From an uncultured Rivibacter sp. (GTDB lineage: Bacteria; Pseudomonadota; Gammaproteobacteria; Burkholderiales; Burkholderiaceae): a DNA stretch of 8,430 nt. Shown one piece after another: positions 1-6,718 of this stretch. The position numbers and the translations under genes were made by a program. The notes under the pieces are model-generated. The model ran no database searches. It had not been told where the DNA came from and was given only the letters and a program-made list of their open reading frames with translations. The stretch covers positions 1 to 8,430 of the forward strand of contig CAMLNA010000165.1 in NCBI GenBank assembly GCA_946481025.1. The letters are read 5' to 3'. Numbering within the stretch: the first letter of the stretch is position 1; every line of letters starts with the position of its first letter.

Positions 1-1214
1 CCGCCCTCGCCGAGCTGCCGCCCTCACCCGGCGCGGCCGTGGCCCACGACGAGCACTACTGGGACCTCGTGCGCCGCCTGTACGACGTGGCGCGCGAGCC
101 GGCCAACCTGGAGCACGGCTACTGGGGCGTGATGGCCGAGCCGGTGAAGGCGATGTTCCGGCACTGGACCGACCGGGTGAACCGCGAGAACACGCTGCTG
201 GTGCGCGAGCGCTGGCCGGACCTGCAGGAAGGCGTGCGGCAGCGGGTGGCGCAGGCGCTGGGCTGCGCGCCCGAGGAAGTCGCGCTCACCCGCGGCGCCT
301 CCGAGGCGATGTTCGCGCTGATCGGCGGCTTCAACCGCCTGGCGCCCGGCGACACGGTCTTGTATTGCGACCTCGACTACCCCGCCACCTGCCACGCGAT
401 GGAATGGCTGCGCGAGCGGCGCGGCGCCGTGCCGGTGCAGATTTCCATGCCCGAGCCGGCCAGCCGCGAAGGCGTCGTCGCCGCCTATTCGCAGGCGCTC
501 GAGCGGCACCCGCGCACGCGCCTCGTGCTGCTCACCCACCTGTCGCACAGCACCGGCCTGGTGATGCCGGTGCGCGAGCTCTCGGCGCTGGCGCATGCGG
601 CGGGCGCGGAGGTGATCGTGGATGCGGCGCACTCGTGGGGGCAGCTCGACTTCGATGCGCACGACCTGGGCGCGCCGTATGCGGGCTTCAACCTGCACAA
701 GTGGATCGGCGCGCCGCTGGGCAACGGCTGCCTGTACGTGAAGCGCGGCGCGCTCGCCGGTATCGACCGCTGGTTCGGCGACCGTGACTGGGGCGACGAC
801 GACGTGCGCTCGCGCATGCACACCGGCTCACCCAACTTCGCCGCCTGGCTGTCGCTGCCGGCGGCGCTGCAGCTGCACCGGCACATCGGCGCGGCCACCA
901 AGGAGGCGCGGTTGCGCGCCTTGCGCAACCACTGGGTGCAGCGGGCCCGCACGCTGCCGGGCGTGCAGATCCTCACGCCCGACGATGCGGCCTCGTGTGG
1001 CGGCATCACGTCGTTCCGCCTGGCCGGGCGCCCTTCGCAAGAGGACAACGAGGCGCTCGTGCGCACGCTGCGCGACCAGCACGGCGTGCTCACCGTTCGG
1101 CGCGAGGGCCCGGCGGCCGGCCAGTGCGTGCGGGTCACGCCCGCCCTGCACACCACGCTGGCCGAGCTGGACCGGCTGGTGGACGGGTTGCGGGCGATCA
1201 GCGCTGCGGGCTGA
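1..1214 (+). CDS. Class V PLP-dependent aminotransferase / isopenicillin-N-epimerase-like protein (5' partial)
   Basis: Fold-type I PLP enzyme of the aminotransferase class V family, closest in style to the isopenicillin-N-epimerase-like group; its substrate cannot be told. Numbering from the GTG at 39, a 391-residue stretch shows an N-terminal NLEHGYWGVM motif, TRGASEA (phosphate-binding turn), IVDAAHSWG with the PLP-ring aspartate D195 and H198, and NLHKWIGAPLG with the Schiff-base lysine K221, followed by HTGSPNFAAW. The frame is open to the left edge and no ribosome-binding site precedes the GTG at 39. Upstream codons read ALAELPPSPGAAV, a linker-like stretch, so the true start is probably outside the window, perhaps with a signal peptide as some relatives have (inference). 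The TGA stop at 1212-1214 is 9 bases from the stop of the converging kinase gene, and no terminator hairpin fits between them. Family assignment is firm; the reaction is not. Confidence 0.88.
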   Translation, partial: ALAELPPSPGAAVAHDEHYWDLVRRLYDVAREPANLEHGYWGVMAEPVKAMFRHWTDRVNRENTLLVRERWPDLQEGVRQRVAQALGCAPEEVALTRGASEAMFALIGGFNRLAPGDTVLYCDLDYPATCHAMEWLRERRGAVPVQISMPEPASREGVVAAYSQALERHPRTRLVLLTHLSHSTGLVMPVRELSALAHAAGAEVIVDAAHSWGQLDFDAHDLGAPYAGFNLHKWIGAPLGNGCLYVKRGALAGIDRWFGDRDWGDDDVRSRMHTGSPNFAAWLSLPAALQLHRHIGAATKEARLRALRNHWVQRARTLPGVQILTPDDAASCGGITSFRLAGRPSQEDNEALVRTLRDQHGVLTVRREGPAAGQCVRVTPALHTTLAELDRLVDGLRAISAAG

Positions 1215-1223
1215 CCGCACCCA

Positions 1224-4200
1224 CTACGACCGGCCCAGGCGCAGCTGCACCCGCGTGCCGCGCCCTGGCGCACTGTCGATGTGCAGCGTGCCGCCCAGCA
1301 GGCCGGCACGCTCTTCCATCCCGAGCAACCCGTAGCCCGTGCGCGGGCGACCGACGTCGAAGCCGACACCGTCGTCCGAAACGCTCAGGCACCAGTCGCC
1401 GGCTTCCCGGTGCAAGGTGATGCTCACGCGCTGCGCCCGCGCATGCCTGCGCACGTTGGTGAGCGACTCCTGCGTGATGCGGAACACCATGATGGCCATG
1501 TCCGGGGGCAGGTCATTGGCCTGCGGGTCGACATCGACCTCGCATGGCAGGCCGGTGCTGCGGGTGAATTCGGCGGCCAGCCAATCGATGGCGGCCGAGA
1601 GGCCTCCGTCCAGCGCCGGCGGCCGGAGGTCGGACACCAGGCTGCGCACGGTGGCGACCAGCCCATCGACGCGGCCCTGCATGTCCTCCCAGCGCTGTGG
1701 CGCCAGCGCCTCTCCGGAAGTCGTGCGGATGCGCAGCACCGAAACCTCCATGCGCAGCGCGGCGAGCTGCTGCCCCAGCTCGTCGTGCAGCTCGCGTGCC
1801 ACCCGCTTGCGCTCCTCTTCCAGCGATCGCGCGTTGTGCGCACCGAATTCCTGCAGCGCCTTGCGTGAGGCGACGAGCTCTTCGGTGCGCAACTCGAGTT
1901 CCTGCGTGCGCCGCGACACCAGCTCGCGCAGCATGGCGGCGCGCTGCCGGAGCAGGCGCGTACGCAGGCGGACCAGCGCGCCCACCAGCAGCAGTGCCAG
2001 CACCAGCACGGCGGCCCGGAAAGCCGTGGTCTCGAACCAGGCAGGCTCCACGTGCAGAGGCCAGCTGGCGGTGGTCCATTCGCCCGAGCGGTTGGCCGCC
2101 TTCACTTCCAGCGTGTAGTCGCCGGGCGGCACGTTGGTGTAGCGCGCCGCGCGCAATTCGGCGCTCGACTCCGTCCACCCCTCCTCGAGTCCTACCAGCC
2201 GGTAGGCGTAGCGTGTGCGCTCGGGGGCGGAATAGTCCAGCAGCGCGAAGTTGACCTGCACGGCGCGCTGCGAAGGCCCCAGCGTGATGCCGGAAGGCGG
2301 GATCGGCTGGCCGTCGCCGCCGGCCAGCCGGATCGGAGGCTTGAAGCGCCACGGGTGGAATCCGTCGGGGTGCACGACCGCCAGCCCGTCGCCGCCGAAC
2401 AGCAGTTCGCCAGCAGGCGTGGCGGCGGCAGCCGACGTGTAGTACACGCGCTGGCCCACGCCGTCGGCCTTCTGCAGCAGCGTCGTGGCCAGCGTGTCGC
2501 GGTCGATGCGCAGGATGCCGTTGTCGGCGCTCACCCACGCATGGCCTTCGGCGTCGAGCAGCAGGGCGTTCGCCGCATTGTTCTGCAGCCCCTCTTCATG
2601 GCCGATGTGGCGCACCCTCGGCGCCACGCCCTCGGCGCCCGGCTCGACGACGAAGACGCCGCCGCCGTAGAAAGCCACCCACAGGCGGCCCCGCTTGTCG
2701 GGAACGATGGCGCTGACCAGGTTGGCGGACAGGCCGGCCACCCCCGGCGCCTCGAGCTGGGGCCGCTCGACGCGCCCCGTGGCGGGGTGATAGCGCAGCA
2801 GCCCGGTCCAGGTACCCACCCACAGCGAGCCGTCGTCCTGGCAGCCCAGCGAGGTGACCGCCTCCCGCTTCAGCGCCGGGTCGGCGACGGCCACCGCGAC
2901 CGGCTCGCTGGCCGACAGGTCGATGCGATGCAGTCCTTCCTGGCCGCCCATCCACAGCTGGCCGCCGGCCACGCACAGCGTCCTGACCAGCGGGTTGTGG
3001 CCCATGCCCCGAAGCCTGATCCGCTCGACACGGCGGCCACCCTCGCGCGCCCGGTACAGCCCGTTGCCGGTGCCGATGTAGACGCTGCCGTCCGGCGCGC
3101 CGACCAGCCGCAGCACCATGCTCCTGGGCAGCGCCGCAGCCGGCTGGCCTTCCTGCGGCAGCAGGCGACGCCTGGGCTCGCCGCCAGGCACCACGATGTC
3201 GATGCCGCCGCCGCCGCTGCCGAGCCACACGCTGCCATCGGGCTGCGCGAGCAGGGCAGTGACACCCGTGCGGGCGCCCCCCAGCAGACCGGCCTCGCCG
3301 CCGTACCACGCCGACACCACCCGCTGCCGGGGGTCGTGCGAATCGAGCAGGCTGGGGCCTGCCGCCCAGACCAGGCCGCTGCGGTCGCGCAGCAACACCG
3401 GCACGTTGTCCTTCGCCAGGGTGGCGGGAATGTCGGGCTCATGGCGCAGCCGCCGCGTCGTCCACGTTCGCGTGTCCACCTGCACGATGCCCTGGGCCCA
3501 GGTGCCCAGCCACACCTCGTGGTCGCCCGCTTCGACAATGGAGGCGACCCATTCGGCCTGCAGGCCCTTGCCGCCGCCGCGTTCGCCGTCGCCCAGCTGC
3601 CGGCCCATGGCGGCACCGGGCTCGATCACGAAAGCGCCGGCGGCGCGGGTGCCGATCCAGATGCGTCCGGCGCTGTCCTGCGCCACCCGCCGCACTTCGA
3701 CGGCAGCCTGCGCCCGGCCCTCCAGCGGCACCGGTTCGAAGGCCTGGGCGCCTGCGCGCAGCACGTACAGGCCTTCGCGCGTGCCGACCCACAGCTGGCC
3801 GCCGCGATCGACCAGCAGCGCAAACACGCGTTGCACCGGCAGCCCGGGTGGGATGGAGCCTTCCGCATGCCGACCCAGGACCTGGCCTGTGGCGAGGTCC
3901 AGCTGGTCGAGCCCCGCCGCGGTACCCACCCACAGGCGGCCCGAGGCATCGTCGGCGAGCGCCAGCACCCGCGGGCTGCTCAGTGCCCCGGGGCCGGCGC
4001 CGAGGGTCCAGAAGCGACCGGTCGCCTTGTCGAGCCGCCCCAGCCCGCCGCCGTTGGCGCCCAGCCAGAGGCGCCCTTCGCGGTCCTCGTGCAGCACGTT
4101 GACGTAGCCCGTGGGCAGGCTGCCGGGCCTGGAGGGGTCGGCGATGTAGCGGTGGAAGCCATAACCGTCCCAGCTGGCGAGGCCGGTCTGCGAAGCGATC

Positions 4201-4379
4201 CAGATCAGGCCTTCGCGGTCCTGCAGCATGGCCGCCGGGACGATGTCGCCGGGCAGGCTGACGTGCCGGAACACGGGGACGGCGTCACGCTCCCAGGCGC
4301 TCGCGGCCAGCGCGCACGCCCATGGCAGCGCGAGCAGCCACAGGCAGAGGAGGCGGCGCACCGCGGCGAGGTGCTTCAT
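1224..4379 (-). CDS. Two-component-regulator-propeller sensor histidine kinase (Reg_prop, Y_Y_Y, HisKA_3, HATPase_c)
   Basis: Periplasmic-sensing histidine kinase, 1051 residues from the ATG at 4379. It starts with a signal peptide or first membrane segment (residues 1-27, LLCLWLLALPWACALA). Residues about 40-665 hold about fourteen repeats of the Reg_prop type (D..G.LWVGT..GL..L), enough for two seven-bladed propellers. A Y_Y_Y domain follows (about 685-765, YRLVGLEEGW and GDYTLEV), then one membrane helix (about 786-806), a coiled-coil linker, HisKA_3 with phospho-acceptor H865 in RELHDELGQQ, and an ATPase domain with N975 in the N box, DDGVGFD, GYGLLGMEER and PGRGTRV. HisKA_3 kinases normally phosphorylate NarL/LuxR-type regulators; none is encoded here and the protein has no receiver domain. 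An in-frame GTG at 4421, 4 bases after the kdgR stop, would add 14 Arg-rich residues. I prefer 4379 because it puts the signal peptide at the N-terminus. Neither start has a clear Shine-Dalgarno sequence. Its position after kdgR suggests a sugar-polymer ligand, which is inference. Confidence 0.9.
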   Translation of the reverse strand: MKHLAAVRRLLCLWLLALPWACALAASAWERDAVPVFRHVSLPGDIVPAAMLQDREGLIWIASQTGLASWDGYGFHRYIADPSRPGSLPTGYVNVLHEDREGRLWLGANGGGLGRLDKATGRFWTLGAGPGALSSPRVLALADDASGRLWVGTAAGLDQLDLATGQVLGRHAEGSIPPGLPVQRVFALLVDRGGQLWVGTREGLYVLRAGAQAFEPVPLEGRAQAAVEVRRVAQDSAGRIWIGTRAAGAFVIEPGAAMGRQLGDGERGGGKGLQAEWVASIVEAGDHEVWLGTWAQGIVQVDTRTWTTRRLRHEPDIPATLAKDNVPVLLRDRSGLVWAAGPSLLDSHDPRQRVVSAWYGGEAGLLGGARTGVTALLAQPDGSVWLGSGGGGIDIVVPGGEPRRRLLPQEGQPAAALPRSMVLRLVGAPDGSVYIGTGNGLYRAREGGRRVERIRLRGMGHNPLVRTLCVAGGQLWMGGQEGLHRIDLSASEPVAVAVADPALKREAVTSLGCQDDGSLWVGTWTGLLRYHPATGRVERPQLEAPGVAGLSANLVSAIVPDKRGRLWVAFYGGGVFVVEPGAEGVAPRVRHIGHEEGLQNNAANALLLDAEGHAWVSADNGILRIDRDTLATTLLQKADGVGQRVYYTSAAAATPAGELLFGGDGLAVVHPDGFHPWRFKPPIRLAGGDGQPIPPSGITLGPSQRAVQVNFALLDYSAPERTRYAYRLVGLEEGWTESSAELRAARYTNVPPGDYTLEVKAANRSGEWTTASWPLHVEPAWFETTAFRAAVLVLALLLVGALVRLRTRLLRQRAAMLRELVSRRTQELELRTEELVASRKALQEFGAHNARSLEEERKRVARELHDELGQQLAALRMEVSVLRIRTTSGEALAPQRWEDMQGRVDGLVATVRSLVSDLRPPALDGGLSAAIDWLAAEFTRSTGLPCEVDVDPQANDLPPDMAIMVFRITQESLTNVRRHARAQRVSITLHREAGDWCLSVSDDGVGFDVGRPRTGYGLLGMEERAGLLGGTLHIDSAPGRGTRVQLRLGRS

Positions 4380-4424
4380 GGGGCATGGCCGGCGTCGGCC
4401 GCTGCGACTGCGCTGAGGCACCTG

Positions 4425-5255
4425 TCAGCGCCGTGCCTGGCGCGGGTCCGGCTCGGGTGTGTCGAGCGGGAAGTTCGAGCAGCCCAGCTGCTTCGAGATC
4501 GCGCGGCTGGCTTCGTGCAGCATGCCCACGATCTCCGGCTCGCGCGCTTCGTCGTAGCGGAAGGTCGGGAACGAGATCGACAGGCCGGCGACGGCCTGGT
4601 TGAGGCGGTCGAAGATCGGCACGCCGACGCAGCGGATGTGGTCGTCGAACTCCTCGCGGTCCTGTCCGAAACGCTGCGCCCTGGTGCGGTCGAGCTCCTC
4701 GATGAAGGCCTCGCGGGTGACGATGGTCTTCTCGCGGAACTTCTTGAACTCGGCGCCGGCCAGCACGTGGTCGCGCCGCTCGGGGCTTTCCCAGGCCAGC
4801 AGGCACTTGCCGATGGCGGTGCAGTGGATCGGCGCGCGCCGGCCCACCCGCGAGTACATGCCCAGCATGTGGCGCGAGTCGACCTTGTGCACGTAGATGA
4901 TCTCGCTGTCGATCAGCATGCCCAGGTGGATCGTCTCGCCGGTGAGGTCCGACAGCGTCTGCATGTGGTGCTTGGCCAGCTCCACGAGGTCGGGGTACTG
5001 CAGCGCCTTGGTGCCCAGCTCGAACACCTTCATCGTGAGGCCGTAGCGCTCGCTGTCGGGCTCCTGGCGCACGTAGCCCAGGGTCTTCATGGTCTGCAGG
5101 AAGCGGTAGACGGTGGCCTTGGGCATGGCCAGCCGGACCGACAGCTCGGAGATGCCGGTTTCGTTGCGCTCGGCGAGCGCCTGCAGGATGGCAAAAACCT
5201 TCAGGACCGCCGCCACTGATTCGGGTTGCTTGGGGTCGAATGAATCGTCTTCCAT
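4425..5255 (-). CDS. kdgR: IclR-family transcriptional regulator, KdgR type
   Basis: DNA-binding regulator of 276 residues. An N-terminal IclR winged helix-turn-helix (about residues 12-70: SVAAVLKVFAILQAL, ISELSVRLAMPKATVYRFLQTMKTLGYV) is followed by an IclR effector-binding domain (about 80-262). From memory, the sequence follows enterobacterial KdgR nearly throughout: KQPxSV.xVLKVF.ILQAL, TVYRFLQTMKTLGYV, ETIHLG, MYSR.GRR.P, TAIGK.LLAW, RC.GVP.FDR, VAGLSISFPT. KdgR represses pectin and hexuronate genes and is released by 2-keto-3-deoxygluconate. The ATG at 5255 is chosen because it starts a few residues before the KdgR-conserved KQPESV. The frame is open further upstream, but that extension is Arg/Ala-rich and overlaps the exporter gene. 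No good Shine-Dalgarno sequence is seen. It lies 74 bases after the MATE stop, with a palindrome in the gap, and 45 bases before the kinase ATG, so the kinase may be co-transcribed. Regulator family is very secure; the KdgR subtype is secure by motif. Confidence 0.93.
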   Translation of the reverse strand: MEDDSFDPKQPESVAAVLKVFAILQALAERNETGISELSVRLAMPKATVYRFLQTMKTLGYVRQEPDSERYGLTMKVFELGTKALQYPDLVELAKHHMQTLSDLTGETIHLGMLIDSEIIYVHKVDSRHMLGMYSRVGRRAPIHCTAIGKCLLAWESPERRDHVLAGAEFKKFREKTIVTREAFIEELDRTRAQRFGQDREEFDDHIRCVGVPIFDRLNQAVAGLSISFPTFRYDEAREPEIVGMLHEASRAISKQLGCSNFPLDTPEPDPRQARR

Positions 5256-5266
5256 GGCGTTTTGAA

Positions 5267-5286
5267 TGAAGCGGTATGGCGTTTCA
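5267..5286. promoter_or_regulatory. Candidate KdgR/IclR-type operator upstream of kdgR
   Basis: An imperfect 20-base palindrome, TGAAGCGGTATGGCGTTTCA, matches its own reverse complement at 14 of 20 positions; the outer half-sites are TGAAgCG and CGtTTCA. This resembles the TGAAAC...GTTTCA shape known for gammaproteobacterial KdgR boxes. It lies 11 bases upstream of the kdgR ATG in the 74-base gap after the exporter gene, where an autoregulatory site would be expected. A TTGAAA hexamer on the minus strand overlaps its right half, but no convincing -10 element follows. Seen: the palindrome. Inferred: its use by KdgR. Confidence 0.45.
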
Positions 5287-5329
5287 ATAACGGATTGTCG
5301 CCGTTTCGTCGCGGCGGCGCACTTGGGGG

Positions 5330-6718
5330 TCACTCCAGCAGCCGGTGACGCAGCCAGCGGTTGCCGCGGGCGCGCCGCCAGAACAGCGCGCCGCGCACCA
5401 GCCAGTCGGCAAACATGCCCAGCCACACGCCGACCACGCCCCAGCCGAGCACGATGCCCAGCAGGTAGCCGGTGCCGATGCGGCACAGCCACATGCCGGC
5501 CGAGGCCACCCACATGGCATGGCGGGTGTCACCCGCGCCGCGCAGGCCGGCGGGCAGCACGAACGACAGCGCCCACACCGGCATGAACAGGCAATTCAGC
5601 ATGACCAGCCGGGCGGCGGCCTCCACCACCTGGGTGTCGCCGCCGTACAGCCCGGCGATCGGCTCCGCCAGGGGCAGCACCAGCGCCGCCAGCGCCACCA
5701 GCGCGAAGGTGGCGCTGCGGGTGATCGCCAGCAGCTGGCGGCGGGCGCCCGCCACGTCGCGCGCGCCCAGGCGCTGGCCCACCAGGGTGGTGGCCGCCAC
5801 GCCGAGCGCGGCGCCGGGAATGTTGAGCAGCGCGGTGATCGAAAAGGCGATGAAGTTGGCCGCCATCGCGGTGGTGCCCAGGCCGGCCACCATGCCCTGG
5901 GTGATGAGCTTGCCGACGTGGAAGAAGCCGGCCTCCAGCGCGGCAGGCCAGCCCAGCCGCAGCATGGCCCTCAGGTAGCGCCGCTGCGGACGCAGGCTCT
6001 GCGGAGCACCACTCGCGCCACCGGTGCGGCGATGCAGCGAGCGCAGGGCCAGCACCAGCCCCACCGTGCGTGCCGCCAGCAACCCGATGCCGGCGCCCGC
6101 CACGCCCAGCGACGTGCCGTGCATCAGCGCGCCCGCCACCAGCACGTGCAGCAGGTTGGTGGCCACGTTCACCCGGGTGGCGCTGCCCGTGCGGCCCATG
6201 CCGCGCAGCAGCCCGCAGGCCACCAGCACGCCGCCGGTAGGAACGTCGGCCAGGATGACCCAGCGGAAGTAGGCCTCGGCCTGCCGGCTCACGGCCGGCT
6301 CCACGCCCGGCAGGCACACCGCGATCCACCAGCCGCGGGTGAACCACAGCACGAGCGCCAGCAAGGCACCGGCCCCCAGCCCGAGCCACAGCCCGCTGGC
6401 GGCCACGGCGCGCAGGTCGGCCTGCCGGCCGGCGCCCACGCAATGCGCCGCGGTGACGGTGGCGCCGATGGCGAGCGCCGCGAACAGCGCATGCAGCAGG
6501 TAGCCCAGCGCGTCGATCATGCCGAGGGCGGCCACCGCGTCGGCACCGAGGTGGCTGGCCAGCATGACGACGAGCGCGCCGCTGGCCACCACCGCCAGTT
6601 CCTGCATCACCACCGGCGCCGCCAGCGGCCATGCCCCGCGCGGGCGCCCGAGCTGGCGGTGCAGCACCACCCGCAGGCGGCGGCGCCAGCGGGCTTGCGT
6701 GCGCCGCCGCGGCGTCAC
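5330..6718 (-). CDS. MATE-family efflux transporter
   Basis: Inner-membrane exporter of the MATE (NorM/DinF) family, which moves drugs, dyes or metabolites out in exchange for Na+ or H+. At 462 residues it has the usual family length, with about twelve hydrophobic segments in two homologous halves. The first half begins near residue 31 (WPLAAPVVMQELAVV) and the second near residue 252 (GWPAALEAGFFHVGKLITQG), each opening with the MATE-like WP...E pattern. LVGQRLGA in the second half is also typical. The tail is short and basic. Start: the GTG at 6718 overlaps the pectate lyase TGA (GTGA), with a distant GGAG about 10 bases upstream, suggesting translational coupling. A longer open frame to 7111 lies inside the lyase gene, is Arg/Gly-rich and is rejected. 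The cargo is unknown, and an exporter is not a standard part of pectin loci. The gene ends 74 bases before kdgR. Confidence 0.92.
   Translation of the reverse strand: MTPRRRTQARWRRRLRVVLHRQLGRPRGAWPLAAPVVMQELAVVASGALVVMLASHLGADAVAALGMIDALGYLLHALFAALAIGATVTAAHCVGAGRQADLRAVAASGLWLGLGAGALLALVLWFTRGWWIAVCLPGVEPAVSRQAEAYFRWVILADVPTGGVLVACGLLRGMGRTGSATRVNVATNLLHVLVAGALMHGTSLGVAGAGIGLLAARTVGLVLALRSLHRRTGGASGAPQSLRPQRRYLRAMLRLGWPAALEAGFFHVGKLITQGMVAGLGTTAMAANFIAFSITALLNIPGAALGVAATTLVGQRLGARDVAGARRQLLAITRSATFALVALAALVLPLAEPIAGLYGGDTQVVEAAARLVMLNCLFMPVWALSFVLPAGLRGAGDTRHAMWVASAGMWLCRIGTGYLLGIVLGWGVVGVWLGMFADWLVRGALFWRRARGNRWLRHRLLE

Noticed and set aside
1214..1226. A possible bidirectional terminator between the converging aminotransferase and kinase genes.
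   Set aside because: Only 9 bases separate the stops and no stem-loop or T-run is visible there.
2052..5219. A 1055-codon open frame on the plus strand opposite the kinase and kdgR genes.
   Set aside because: It is a mirror of high-GC codon use. The translation is His/Gln/Arg/Ala-rich with no domain pattern, while the minus strand has clear kinase and IclR motifs over the same bases.
5256..5513. N-terminal extension of kdgR by 86 residues.
   Set aside because: It runs into the exporter gene, has no family match, and would place the helix-turn-helix far from the N-terminus. KdgR proteins start close to the KQP.SV motif.
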